Source of the DNA: Sporomusa acidovorans
GTDB lineage: Bacteria > Bacillota > Negativicutes > Sporomusales > Sporomusaceae
Length of the DNA: 64,000 nt
Strand: one strand, 5' to 3'
Assembly (NCBI RefSeq): GCF_002257695.2
Contig: NZ_CP155571.1
A program made the position numbers and the translations under genes. This document shows positions 42,168 to 50,607 of this stretch, one piece after another. Under the pieces are notes generated by a model that saw nothing but the letters and a program-made list of their open reading frames with translations, had not been told where the DNA came from and searched no databases. Every line of letters starts with the position of its first letter. Within the stretch, counting starts at the first letter, position 1.

Positions 42168-42737
42168 CTATGGCAGAGCACGCTCCTGAAATGACCTGAT
42201 AAAATCAATAAAACATTCACAGATGGAAGGGTCAAGCTGCGTACCGGCGCAACTGGCGATTTCCGCCAGTGCCTGGGATACAGTCAGCGGTGTCCGGCGA
42301 TAGCAGCGGGCACTTGTCATGGCATCAAACGTATCGCACACAGATAGCATCCGGCTAAAAAAAGGTATGCTATGGCCTGCAAGGCCTTTGCCATAACCCC
42401 GCCCGTCAAAGCGTTCGTGGTGAAAGCGCACAATTTCAGCCACCTTTTCCAGGCCATCCACTTCCGCTAAGAGACTGGCCCCGATATCCGGATGCTGCTT
42501 TATGATGGCAAACTCCGCTTCTGTTAACCGCCCCGGTTTATTTAAAATATGGTTCGGCATGCTGACCTTACCCACATCATGGACAATGCCCACGATATAG
42601 GCAAGGGTTATATCCTCTGCGGAAAATTCCGCGTACTCTGCAAAACCGGCCATAAGGCGGGCCACGTTTTTGCAATGTTCACCTGTGTAGCTGTCCCGTT
42701 CACCAAGCGCCTGACAAAATGTTTGGATTATGCTCAT
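42168..42737 (-). CDS. HD-GYP domain protein
   Basis: 189 residues from ATG 42737 (AAAGGA upstream). A stand-alone HD-GYP-type phosphohydrolase domain: HCKNVARLMAGFAEY, metal-binding GIVHDVGKVSMPNHILNKPG, HPDIGASLL, RFHHERFDGRGYGKGLAGHSI. The GYP triplet reads GYG here. The family hydrolyses cyclic di-GMP or related dinucleotides; the altered triplet and the lack of a sensor domain leave activity open. It stands alone, with serS downstream behind its own promoter. Confidence 0.88.
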   Translation of the reverse strand: MSIIQTFCQALGERDSYTGEHCKNVARLMAGFAEYAEFSAEDITLAYIVGIVHDVGKVSMPNHILNKPGRLTEAEFAIIKQHPDIGASLLAEVDGLEKVAEIVRFHHERFDGRGYGKGLAGHSIPFFSRMLSVCDTFDAMTSARCYRRTPLTVSQALAEIASCAGTQLDPSICECFIDFIRSFQERALP

Positions 42738-42967
42738 AGGGTCTATTCCTTTCTGAGGCATGGAGACAACTGATTCATGCTGTTCAACTAATTTCTATTC
42801 TAATTTGCGTTTTCCACAACGTCAAGACACAGTTATACAAATTACACAATTATTGTAAAGTAAAAACTGCCCGGCAACTACTTTTACCCCGGCAGGCAAA
42901 GGGATTTCGCCAAACTGCGCGAACTAAAAGAAATGGAGTAATTCACAAAGCAAGGAGGGCTTCCTAA

Positions 42968-43642
42968 ATGTTCTCGTCCATATCTGATCTTGAAACCGCC
43001 TTATTAGCCTGCGATCAATGCAAATTGTGCCAAGAAAATAATCATGGCCCAACATCATATAATGGTTTGGCTTCCAGCCCACTGGCGATTATCGGCGAAG
43101 GCCCCGGCGGCGTCGAGGATGAATATGGCGTGCCTTTGGTCGGGCCATCCGGCCAATTGCTGGATAAGGCTTTATGGAGCGTAGGTGTCACCAGGGATAA
43201 GGTGTATACGTCAAATGTCATAAAATGCCGACCCAACAGAAATCGAACACCTACCGTAGAAGAAGGACAATTTTGCGCCGGACTGTGGCTGGATCAGGAA
43301 CTCGCCATCGTCCAGCCAAAGGTTATTATTGCTTTAGGCAGTGTAGCGTTAAAATACCTGCTTGCGCCTACAGCCCGTATTACCAAAGACCGGGGCCACT
43401 GGTTTACCACCAAACATAACATCCCGGCCATCGCCACATATCACCCGGCTTACCTCCTGCGACTGACAGGCAAAGATCTGGTTAGAGCTAAATGGGAGGT
43501 ATATTACGACATGAAGGCGGCCGTGGAAAAATGCCTGGAACTGGCTCCCGGCAATCATTTGCAGTCCGAGAACATGCCGGACTTGCTGGAGTTGTACGAG
43601 GAAAGAAAGGTGAACCGCTTGGGCCAAGCGCCTAACTCCTGA
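42968..43642 (+). CDS. Uracil-DNA glycosylase, family 4/5 (iron-sulphur type)
   Basis: 224 residues. Cys pairs CDQCKLCQ near the start, plus later Cys residues (NVIKCRPN, GQFCAGLW), fit the 4Fe-4S ligands. Motif A is IIGEGPGGVEDEYGVPLVGPSG and the C-terminal motif is TYHPAYLLR. It removes uracil from DNA. AAGGAGGG precedes the ATG. It is the only plus-strand gene in this stretch and ends at a strong bidirectional hairpin. Confidence 0.93.
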   Translation: MFSSISDLETALLACDQCKLCQENNHGPTSYNGLASSPLAIIGEGPGGVEDEYGVPLVGPSGQLLDKALWSVGVTRDKVYTSNVIKCRPNRNRTPTVEEGQFCAGLWLDQELAIVQPKVIIALGSVALKYLLAPTARITKDRGHWFTTKHNIPAIATYHPAYLLRLTGKDLVRAKWEVYYDMKAAVEKCLELAPGNHLQSENMPDLLELYEERKVNRLGQAPNS

Positions 43643-43686
43643 ACAAGAAAACAGCGGCAGTCAAAATGCCTCACAAGAGTATCCAT

Positions 43687-43730
43687 GGAAAATGGCAGAC
43701 AGCTAACCACTGTCTGCCATTTTGCTTTTC
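43687..43730. terminator. Bidirectional terminator
   Basis: AAAATGGCAGACAG pairs with CTGTCTGCCATTTT-type sequence across an 8-base loop, with T-runs following; it lies between convergent genes. Confidence 0.85.
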
Positions 43731-43736
43731 GACTGC

Positions 43737-44603
43737 CTACAATTTATCAATATAGGTGATAGCACTAAGCACGGCAACAAGTCCTTCACCGGTGGCCTTG
43801 GCGATTTGCCAGGGTTTGCCGGTACAGTCACCGGCGGCAAATACGCCGGGAATACTGGTCGACAGGTCGCGGTTGACCTTGATGACTTCCCCGTCCAGTT
43901 CCAGCCCGGGTAACAAATTCTCCACAGGATCGGACTGACGCATAATAAATACGCCATGCACTTTGAGTTCTTCCTGGTCAGTCACCAGCTTTTCCACCTG
44001 CCCATCGCCCACAATGGCCTTGGGCTTCGCGGCAAGCACCTTAACCGGCGCCCGCATCCGGCTAAAATCAGCTTTATACTGCGGCAGAAAATAAACACTG
44101 CGGCAAAGCTCGCCTAAGAACTCTATTTCGTTCTCCCCTTCCGCAGTATAGGAAATTACAGCTACATCCTTGCCTTCAAACATCCGTCCGTCACAAGTAG
44201 CGCAGTAGCTAACCCCCCTGCCCAGCAAATCCCTTTCACCTTCAAACAAGAGCGTACTGACTACCCCGGTAGCGATAATAATAGCCTTAGCCTCATAGGT
44301 TGCTTTTGGCGTAAGTAATGTAAACATATTTTCACCGGGAAACACGTTCATTACTTTTTCTTTCACAATCCTGGGTTTATGAGCCAGCACATGACCGGAA
44401 AAATGCTGCATCAAACCTTTGCCCGATACTTCCGGCAATCCCAGGTAATTATCAACCAAATGCGCTTTTTGTAATTTTTCACTAAAGTCCAGATGTTCAA
44501 ACACAGCAATTTTTTTATTACGAATCCGGCCTGTCAGAGCCGCAGACAGCCCCGCAGGGCCGCCGCCGATAATAGCAATGTCAAACTTGTCGTCTTCGGC
44601 CAT
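43737..44603 (-). CDS. Thioredoxin-reductase-like flavoprotein without the NADPH motif
   Basis: 288 residues. FAD motif IIGGGPAGLSAALTGRIRN at the start, redox disulphide CATCDGRMF near residue 135, and C-terminal FAD motif GVFAAGDCTGKPWQIAKATGEG. The second dinucleotide site, normally a Gly-rich GGGxSA segment right after the CxxC, reads VAVISYTAEGENEIEF, so NADPH binding is doubtful. Ferredoxin-linked flavin thioredoxin reductases of anaerobes share this loss. It follows the ferredoxin-domain aldo/keto reductase by 18 bases. The electron donor and disulphide partner are not known. Confidence 0.85.
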   Translation of the reverse strand: MAEDDKFDIAIIGGGPAGLSAALTGRIRNKKIAVFEHLDFSEKLQKAHLVDNYLGLPEVSGKGLMQHFSGHVLAHKPRIVKEKVMNVFPGENMFTLLTPKATYEAKAIIIATGVVSTLLFEGERDLLGRGVSYCATCDGRMFEGKDVAVISYTAEGENEIEFLGELCRSVYFLPQYKADFSRMRAPVKVLAAKPKAIVGDGQVEKLVTDQEELKVHGVFIMRQSDPVENLLPGLELDGEVIKVNRDLSTSIPGVFAAGDCTGKPWQIAKATGEGLVAVLSAITYIDKL

Positions 44604-44621
44604 ATTCCTTCCTCCTTGTCT

Positions 44622-45629
44622 CTAGCCGAGATCTTTGGCCACCTGCTTCATCCGTTCGCGAATGGGCAGACTGTAAGGACAACGGGCCTCACATTCCCCG
44701 CATTCGATACACGCCGAGGCTTTGACCTTAAAAGCTTGGTACCGCTTGGGAATCGCAGTCTTTAAACCATATCTTGTATATTGTAAGTGGAAAATAAACA
44801 TTTGGGGAATATCAATGCCGGCAGCGCAAGGCATACAGTAGCCGCAGCGGCGGCAAAAATTAGGCCCAAGTTCCTTGGCGAGGGCTTCCAGCTTAGCGGT
44901 CTCTTCCGGAGTAAGTGGCTTAAAGTTTTTGGCAGGAGCCAAATTTTGGGCAATATGCTCGACCCTGTCCATACCAGGTATCGCTACAACATCTTTTTGC
45001 TGCAATACAAACCGCAAAGCTAAATCAACCTGGTCAATGAGGCCCCCTCCTAAGGGTTTCATCACGATAATGCCAACATCCAGCGACCTTGCCAGCGGGA
45101 ACAAATCGCTCATGGCCCGCTGCTCCACACAGTTAAAGGGAACCTGCACCGTACTGAATTCGCCGGTTTTGACCGCCCTTATCAGGATGTCCACATTATG
45201 GCCGGTTATGCCAATATGACGAATTTTTCCGGCCGCTTTGGCCTCTTTTAATGCGGCCAGTGCTCCGTCTGCCGCCATAACGCCTTCCCAATCCTGTTCG
45301 GTTTTAACATTGTGCACCTGATAGATATCAATACAATCGGTTTTCATCGTAGCCAAACTTGTTTCAATGTCTTCGGCCATAGCGGTTTTAGTTCTGGCCA
45401 TGCTTTTTGTCGCCAGTATATATTCGTTGCGGCGCCCCGCTATATAGGCGCCGATTTTGGCCTCACTGTCCGTATAGGCTCTGGCCGTATCAAAAAAGTT
45501 AATTCCCGCAGCCAAAGCGGCAAGCAGCACTTCGCCCGCTTCTTCCATCGTACAGCGTTGCATCGGCAACGCGCCAAAGCTAATCGGTGTTACCATGAGT
45601 CCGGTACGACCCAATCTTCTTTTTTCCAT
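44622..45629 (-). CDS. Aldo/keto reductase with C-terminal 4Fe-4S domain
   Basis: 335 residues. The barrel carries the catalytic tetrad: Asp and Tyr in FFDTARAYTDSE, Lys in LATKSM, His in YQVHNV. The C-terminus has CRRCGYCMPCAAGIDIP and CIECGECEARCPYSLPI, arranged as two 4Fe-4S sites. Such fused proteins are frequent in anaerobes; substrates are unknown. It lies between the TPR gene (12-base gap) and the flavoprotein (18-base gap), all on the minus strand. Confidence 0.93.
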   Translation of the reverse strand: MEKRRLGRTGLMVTPISFGALPMQRCTMEEAGEVLLAALAAGINFFDTARAYTDSEAKIGAYIAGRRNEYILATKSMARTKTAMAEDIETSLATMKTDCIDIYQVHNVKTEQDWEGVMAADGALAALKEAKAAGKIRHIGITGHNVDILIRAVKTGEFSTVQVPFNCVEQRAMSDLFPLARSLDVGIIVMKPLGGGLIDQVDLALRFVLQQKDVVAIPGMDRVEHIAQNLAPAKNFKPLTPEETAKLEALAKELGPNFCRRCGYCMPCAAGIDIPQMFIFHLQYTRYGLKTAIPKRYQAFKVKASACIECGECEARCPYSLPIRERMKQVAKDLG

Positions 45630-45641
45630 CTGTTACTCCCC

Positions 45642-46715
45642 CTATTGCAAATTAGATCTGTCGGTTTTATTGTCTAATGCCTGCAAACGGTCACGCGCAT
45701 GTTTGGCTTCCGCCGTGTCCGGCTTGGCAATTGCCAAAAATGCTTTATAAGCAACGATCGCTTCATCGGTGCGTTGTTCCAGTTCGCAGCATAGTGCTTT
45801 ATTATAAAAGGCCAGGGCATTATCCGGATTAAGTTCAACCGCATGGCTGAAGTCGGCAATAGCCGCACCATAATCCTTTTTGGTCGCATAAGCGATTCCC
45901 CGGAAAAAATAGGGTCTGCCGTCAGTAGGATCGGCAGCAATCACGCGGGTAAAGTCGACAACCGCTTCATCCGGTTTTCCCTGTCCCATATAGATGGAAG
46001 CGCGGATAGCAACCGCCTGCATATTATCAGGCTCCAAAGCAATTACCTTATTGTAATCGGCCAGGGCTTCCTCGTTAAGACCTATTTCAAAATAGGCCTG
46101 CCCTCTTTTCGCCAAGGCATTGGTTTCTTCCGGAAACCGTTCAATCACCTTATTATAATCGGCAATGGCCACTGAATATAAATTGCGGCCAACAAAAGCG
46201 TCCCCCCGATTAATGTAAGAACCCATATCCTCCGGCTCTAACTCAATCGCTTTTGTAAGATCATCAACCGCATGCTCAAACATGCCATTATTCAGGTAGA
46301 GTACGCCACGGTTTGCATAATTCATCCAGTCGTTGGGGGCATACAGCATCGCCTGAGAATAATCCAGGATCGCCTTTTTTATGTCATCAAGCATAGCATA
46401 TGCACTGCCGCGATAAGAATAATAAGACCCTTTGCGGGAATTAAGTTCAATGGCCTTGTTATAATCGGTCAGGGCCAGTTCAAAATTACCGGCTACAGCA
46501 GCCGTTACACCCCGCCAAAAATAGGCATCACTATTGTCCGGCTCTTCAGCCAGTATTTTATTGCAGGCTGCCACTATATCCGCTGTTTGTCCGGCATCGT
46601 AAAGTGCCTGCATATTTTGACTAAATTGACTTTCCTCAACAGAGCCGCACCCGGAGCAACCACAGTCGCAGGACGGCCCGCAACCAGTCTCATTACAACC
46701 GTTATCTTGATGCAT
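45642..46715 (-). CDS. TPR-repeat protein with Cys-rich N-terminus
   Basis: 357 residues from ATG 46715, where AAAGGAG is well placed; a longer frame to 46823 is less likely. Residues 1-25 are Cys/Gly-rich (CNETGCGPSCDCGCSGCGS), perhaps a metal site. The rest is about nine tetratricopeptide repeats of 34 residues with the W/Y-G-x-A pattern (RGSAYAMLDDIKKAILDYSQ, RGIAYATKKDYGAAIADFS). TPRs mediate protein binding; the partner is unknown. First gene of a set with the aldo/keto reductase and flavoprotein. Confidence 0.88.
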   Translation of the reverse strand: MHQDNGCNETGCGPSCDCGCSGCGSVEESQFSQNMQALYDAGQTADIVAACNKILAEEPDNSDAYFWRGVTAAVAGNFELALTDYNKAIELNSRKGSYYSYRGSAYAMLDDIKKAILDYSQAMLYAPNDWMNYANRGVLYLNNGMFEHAVDDLTKAIELEPEDMGSYINRGDAFVGRNLYSVAIADYNKVIERFPEETNALAKRGQAYFEIGLNEEALADYNKVIALEPDNMQAVAIRASIYMGQGKPDEAVVDFTRVIAADPTDGRPYFFRGIAYATKKDYGAAIADFSHAVELNPDNALAFYNKALCCELEQRTDEAIVAYKAFLAIAKPDTAEAKHARDRLQALDNKTDRSNLQ

Positions 46716-46928
46716 ATCCACAACTCCTTTATTGAGTTTATAATTATTATTAACTACTAGGTTATGTTCGCGATTTGTATTACAATCCCTGCAATTCCTG
46801 CCAAAAATATCAGGGGAAACCACTATACCGTCTCCAATAAAGATTTACAGGCAGGACGCTAGTATAAATCAACAGTCAAGCGTTGCCCCCCTGTCCAATG
46901 CAAATCTTTATTAGCTGTCATAGATGCA

Positions 46929-46973
46929 AAAGGCGAAATTGCTTCACGCTAAAGTGGCAATCCCGCCTTTTTC
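46929..46973 (-). terminator. Terminator of the serC operon
   Basis: AAAAAGGCG-GATTGCC pairs with GCAAT-TTCGCCTTTT across a 14-base loop, directly after the phosphatase stop codon. Confidence 0.7.
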
Positions 46974-46975
46974 CC

Positions 46976-47626
46976 TTATAAGCCTTTTTGCTCAATACCG
47001 CTGTACAAAAAACCAAGGTGAGTCGTTGAATTCATAAGCACCAACCGCCATTTGCCGTCCTGGTATTCGAATACATTAATACAGGTATTATCTTGTTTGA
47101 TCTGCCAGAAATGAGTGAGATCAATATCTAAAATATCACATAGCACCGCCTTGTTGACCGCATCATGGGCCACTACCAGTACGGTCTGGCCTTGGTGCTT
47201 GGCGGCCAGCTCACGAAAAGCAGCCATCGCCCGGTCGCGAACAGCAGTAATATCTTCACCGCCCGGTCCGGGCATGGTAACTCCCACTACGGTAGTTTTC
47301 CATTGGACAAGGAGTTCGGGATACGTTTTACCGACCTCGTCACTAAGAAGGCCTTCCCATTCGCCATGATTAATCTCCAGTAAACGGTTATCGGTGTTTA
47401 CCGGCAAACCGTGGGCCGCCACACACATCATGGCGGTATCAACAGCCCGGCTGAGCGGACTGGCATAGCAAGCATCAATAGGGACATCTTTGAGGGCTGC
47501 GGCAGCCAGTTGACCTTGCTGGCGACCAAAAGGCGTAAGCGGTGTATCAATTTGCCCCTGGTAACGTCCTTCTTTATTCCAGGTTGTTTCCCCGTGACGA
47601 ACTAAGATAAAGCGGGTTGTTGCCAT
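46976..47626 (-). CDS. Histidine phosphatase family protein, candidate phosphoserine phosphatase
   Basis: 216 residues. Catalytic motif ILVRHGETTWNKEGRYQGQ, second arginine block YASPLSRAVDTA, and VLVVAHDAVNKAVL with the second His. The family includes phosphoglycerate mutases, alpha-ribazole phosphatase and the cofactor-independent phosphoserine phosphatase. The gene follows serC (44-base gap) under a serine T-box, so phosphoserine hydrolysis is the best guess. No serA or haloacid-type serB is in the window. Confidence 0.85.
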   Translation of the reverse strand: MATTRFILVRHGETTWNKEGRYQGQIDTPLTPFGRQQGQLAAAALKDVPIDACYASPLSRAVDTAMMCVAAHGLPVNTDNRLLEINHGEWEGLLSDEVGKTYPELLVQWKTTVVGVTMPGPGGEDITAVRDRAMAAFRELAAKHQGQTVLVVAHDAVNKAVLCDILDIDLTHFWQIKQDNTCINVFEYQDGKWRLVLMNSTTHLGFLYSGIEQKGL

Positions 47627-47670
47627 GTTTTCCTCCTCTATGTTTTTTTTATATAGTGCATCTATAAAGT

Positions 47671-48768
47671 TTACGCATTTTCTTTCTGAAAGGCAAGCAT
47701 AAAATCACGCAGTGCCTGGCAGGATTCATACGGTACGGCATTATAACTGGAAGCCCGGCAGCCGCCGACAGAACGGTGACCGTTAAGGCCTACAAATCCG
47801 GTCTTTTTGGCCTGATCCAAAAATTTCTTTTCTAATTCCTCTTCGGCCAAACGGAAGGTGATATTCATCAATGACCGGGCCTCAGGCTGGGCATGCCCCA
47901 CATAAAAGCCGTTGCTGGCGTCAATGGCGTCATAAATAAGTGCGGCTTTTTCCCGGTTGCGTTTATAAATAGCGGGCACTCCCCCTTCCGCCTTAACCCA
48001 TTCCAGCATCAGCTTCATCATATAAATGCCAAAAGTGGGCGGCGTATTATACATAGAATTATTTTTGGCATGGGTTGCATAGCACAGCATTGTCGGTAAA
48101 TTTTTATTAGCCTGTTCTAAGAAATCACGGCGGATAATGACAACAGTTACACCGGACGGTCCCAGGTTTTTCTGAGCGCCGGCATAAATAAGCGCAAATT
48201 TTTTCACAGCAAACGGTTTTGACAAAATATCACTGGACATATCGGCAACCAGGGGGACTGCGCCTGTATCGGGGAAGGCCTGCCATTCGGTGCCGAAAAT
48301 CGTATTATTGGAGGTAATATGCAGGTAAGCGCTATCCGCACCATAGCTTATTTCCTCCCAAGCCGGTATCCGGCGATAATTGCCTTCCTTGGCAGTAGCC
48401 GCCACAAATACCTCGCCCAGCTTCGCGGCTTCGGCGTAGGCTTTTTCCGACCAGGAGCCGGTCATAACATAGCCTGCCTTTTTTCCTGCCGCCAAAAAGT
48501 TCATGGGCACCATAGAAAATTGCAGACTGGCGCCGCCCTGCAGAAAAAGAACCTCGTAATCCTGGGGTATTGCCATTAGCTCCCTCAAGAGTTCAATGGC
48601 CCGGTTATGCACGGCTTCATAATCTTTGCCGCGATGACTAAGTTCCATGACAGACATACCTGTACCATTAAAATCAAGCAGTTCTGCTTGTGCCTTTTCC
48701 AGAACGACCAGCGGCAAAGCTGCCGGTCCGGCATTAAAATTATAAGCTCGTTTACTATTCTTATTCAC
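47671..48768 (-). CDS. serC: Phosphoserine aminotransferase
   Basis: 365 residues. Opens AYNFNAGPAALPLVVLEKA; substrate loop HRGKDYEAVHNRAI; PLP Lys in ALIYAGAQKNLGPSGVTVV; ends FVGLNGHRSVGGCRASSYNA. It converts 3-phosphohydroxypyruvate to phosphoserine in serine biosynthesis. Controlled by the T-box leader upstream, fitting serine limitation as signal. Confidence 0.97.
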   Translation of the reverse strand: MNKNSKRAYNFNAGPAALPLVVLEKAQAELLDFNGTGMSVMELSHRGKDYEAVHNRAIELLRELMAIPQDYEVLFLQGGASLQFSMVPMNFLAAGKKAGYVMTGSWSEKAYAEAAKLGEVFVAATAKEGNYRRIPAWEEISYGADSAYLHITSNNTIFGTEWQAFPDTGAVPLVADMSSDILSKPFAVKKFALIYAGAQKNLGPSGVTVVIIRRDFLEQANKNLPTMLCYATHAKNNSMYNTPPTFGIYMMKLMLEWVKAEGGVPAIYKRNREKAALIYDAIDASNGFYVGHAQPEARSLMNITFRLAEEELEKKFLDQAKKTGFVGLNGHRSVGGCRASSYNAVPYESCQALRDFMLAFQKENA

Positions 48769-48789
48769 AAAATCACCTCATAAAATTAA

Positions 48790-48872
48790 GTAAAAAGTCT
48801 CGCCCCAAATAAAAACTATCGGGGCGAGACAGAAATCCCGCGGTGCCACCCAGGTTCAAGCTGCCAGCAATA
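48790..48872 (-). ncRNA. Second, stem-I-less T-box antiterminator/terminator module
   Basis: Minus strand holds CCTGGGTGGCACCGCGGGA, then the terminator GTCTCGCCCC / GGGGCGAGAC with TTTTT. No specifier arm precedes it: only about 15 bases separate it from the terminator of the complete T-box. It repeats the 3' part of that T-box. Confidence 0.85.
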
Positions 48873-48884
48873 GGTGAGACAAGA

Positions 48885-49098
48885 AAAATAAAAAAACCCT
48901 CATCCCGCTATAGGGACGAGAGCATTCTCCCGCGTTGCCACCCAGGTTGCTTTTCAGCCAACTCTTGCCGCTATACCGGGCGGACCCGTCAGATTCATCA
49001 TCAGCCACTCCCAGGCGGAATTTACTGTTAATCGCACCGGCTCACACCAGCCGCCGGCTCTCTGAAGGTCTTAACAATCAACTTCCTGTTCATCGTGC
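48885..49098 (-). ncRNA. T-box leader of the serC operon
   Basis: Complete T-box on the minus strand: AGAGAGCCGGCGGCTGGTG in stem I, a probable specifier TCT (Ser) in GATGAATCTGACGG, T-box CCTGGGTGGCAACGCGGGAG, and terminator CTCGTCCC/GGGATGAG with seven T. Uncharged tRNA-Ser should open the operon. Confidence 0.92.
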
Positions 49099-49121
49099 AG
49101 AAGCTATTTAACTTGGTTTCG

Positions 49122-49150
49122 ATTATACAATATGCGCTACCGGCAGTCAA
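49122..49150 (-). promoter_or_regulatory. Sigma-A promoter of the serC operon
   Basis: Minus strand TTGACT-N17-TATAAT, upstream of the T-box. Confidence 0.85.
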
Positions 49151-49177
49151 GTGTATTTTGTACAAAAACCAGCAAAA

Positions 49178-50593
49178 TCACTCTCGCGTTTTCCTGGCCA
49201 AACGCCGTACCCGGGCGTCAAGTGCCATCATTAACGCAGCCGAATTGTTACATAACTGACCGGCTTGGATTCTGGTTAACAAATTATGCTGAAAGCGGCC
49301 GACTTCCGGGCCGTTTCCCAGCTTGCCCGCAATCTCCCGGCCGCTGAGCGTAAGCTGATCCGGAAAAAAGGGAATACGGTCCATAACAGATCGTACCATT
49401 TCCCGCACTGCCATTAATCCGGCCAAATCAGGCTGAGTATGCCCGCCGCGTCGATCGGCTTCATGCAGCTCAAACAACTGCAATAATGCCGCTTCCAACT
49501 CTCCTGTTTTTTTAAAATCCCGGCTCAAGCGTTTTAGCCATTTGATAACTGCCTTTTCTGCGAGTGCCGGTAAAAACAGGTGGTGACGGATCAGCCAGGT
49601 CACCTGTGCCACCGTTTGCCGTTCAACCTTTAGACGGTCTAAAATCACCGCAGCCGCGGCTGCCCCCTTGCGGTCATGCCCAGGGTCGGACGGCTGACCT
49701 TGCCGGTTTAGAGTCCGTACTTCCGGCCAGCCTTTGGCAATATCATGAAGGAGTGCCGCCCAGCGAAGCACCGGGGAAGGTGGCGCAAGGTCAACAACCG
49801 CCAGTGTATGGTGCCAGACATCATAGCAGTGATAACAGGGATTTTGCGGCACCCCGTCAAGGTGGCTAAGTTCGGGCAATATCGGCAAAGAAAAAATCTG
49901 TCCCTGCTCTTTTGCCTGGCAAGAGGCCGCCAGCAAGCCTGTTTTGAGCATAATGTCAAGACCGTGGGAAGCAAATTCAGCCAACAGGGTTTGCTCGATT
50001 TCATTACGAACTCGTTCGACAGACAATCCGTTTACCCGCTCTAGTGCCACCGGTATGGCCTTTAATGTCCGGCCTTCCAGCGTAAAATTAAAACGGGCGG
50101 CAAAGCGAGCCGCCCGGAACATGCGCAGTGCATCTTCCGCAAACCGTTCCCGCGGATCGCCGACAGCCCGAATAATCCCGGCTGCTAAATCGTCCCGTCC
50201 CCCGAACAGATCAATAAGCCGTCCGGTGGAATCCATCGCCATCGCGTTGATGGTAAAATCCCTTCTGGCTAAATCCTGGGCAAGGCTTACCCCCAAGATG
50301 ACTTTCTCAGGCCGGTGGCTGTCACGGCCATATTGTTCACTGCGCAGCGTGGCTACCTCATAACTGCGGCCGGCAGCCACGACTACGACTACGCCAAACG
50401 CCACGCCGACCATGATGGCTTTCCAGCCTTGTTGCCCAATAATCTCTACTATGCGCTCAGGCATAGCGCTCGTGGCAATATCGATATCGGCAGGCCGGAC
50501 ACCCCGCACCATATCGCGCACAGCGCCACCGACAATATAGCTTTCGTGACCGGCGGCGCTAAGTGCCGCCATAATTTTTCTGGCCGTTTTCAT
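49178..50593 (-). CDS. cca: tRNA nucleotidyltransferase (CCA-adding family)
   Basis: 471 residues. Class II nucleotidyltransferase head: SYIVGGAVRDMVRG and the metal-binding ADIDIATSA, RDFTINAMAMD, and EDALRMFRAARFAARF. A C-terminal HD domain (RWAALLHDIAKGWPE) follows. It adds or repairs the tRNA 3' CCA end; a split A-adding or CC-adding role cannot be excluded by eye. It lies 14 bases after the ABC ATPase gene on the same strand. Confidence 0.93.
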   Translation of the reverse strand: MKTARKIMAALSAAGHESYIVGGAVRDMVRGVRPADIDIATSAMPERIVEIIGQQGWKAIMVGVAFGVVVVVAAGRSYEVATLRSEQYGRDSHRPEKVILGVSLAQDLARRDFTINAMAMDSTGRLIDLFGGRDDLAAGIIRAVGDPRERFAEDALRMFRAARFAARFNFTLEGRTLKAIPVALERVNGLSVERVRNEIEQTLLAEFASHGLDIMLKTGLLAASCQAKEQGQIFSLPILPELSHLDGVPQNPCYHCYDVWHHTLAVVDLAPPSPVLRWAALLHDIAKGWPEVRTLNRQGQPSDPGHDRKGAAAAAVILDRLKVERQTVAQVTWLIRHHLFLPALAEKAVIKWLKRLSRDFKKTGELEAALLQLFELHEADRRGGHTQPDLAGLMAVREMVRSVMDRIPFFPDQLTLSGREIAGKLGNGPEVGRFQHNLLTRIQAGQLCNNSAALMMALDARVRRLARKTRE

Positions 50594-50607
50594 AGCAACT
50601 TGCTCCT

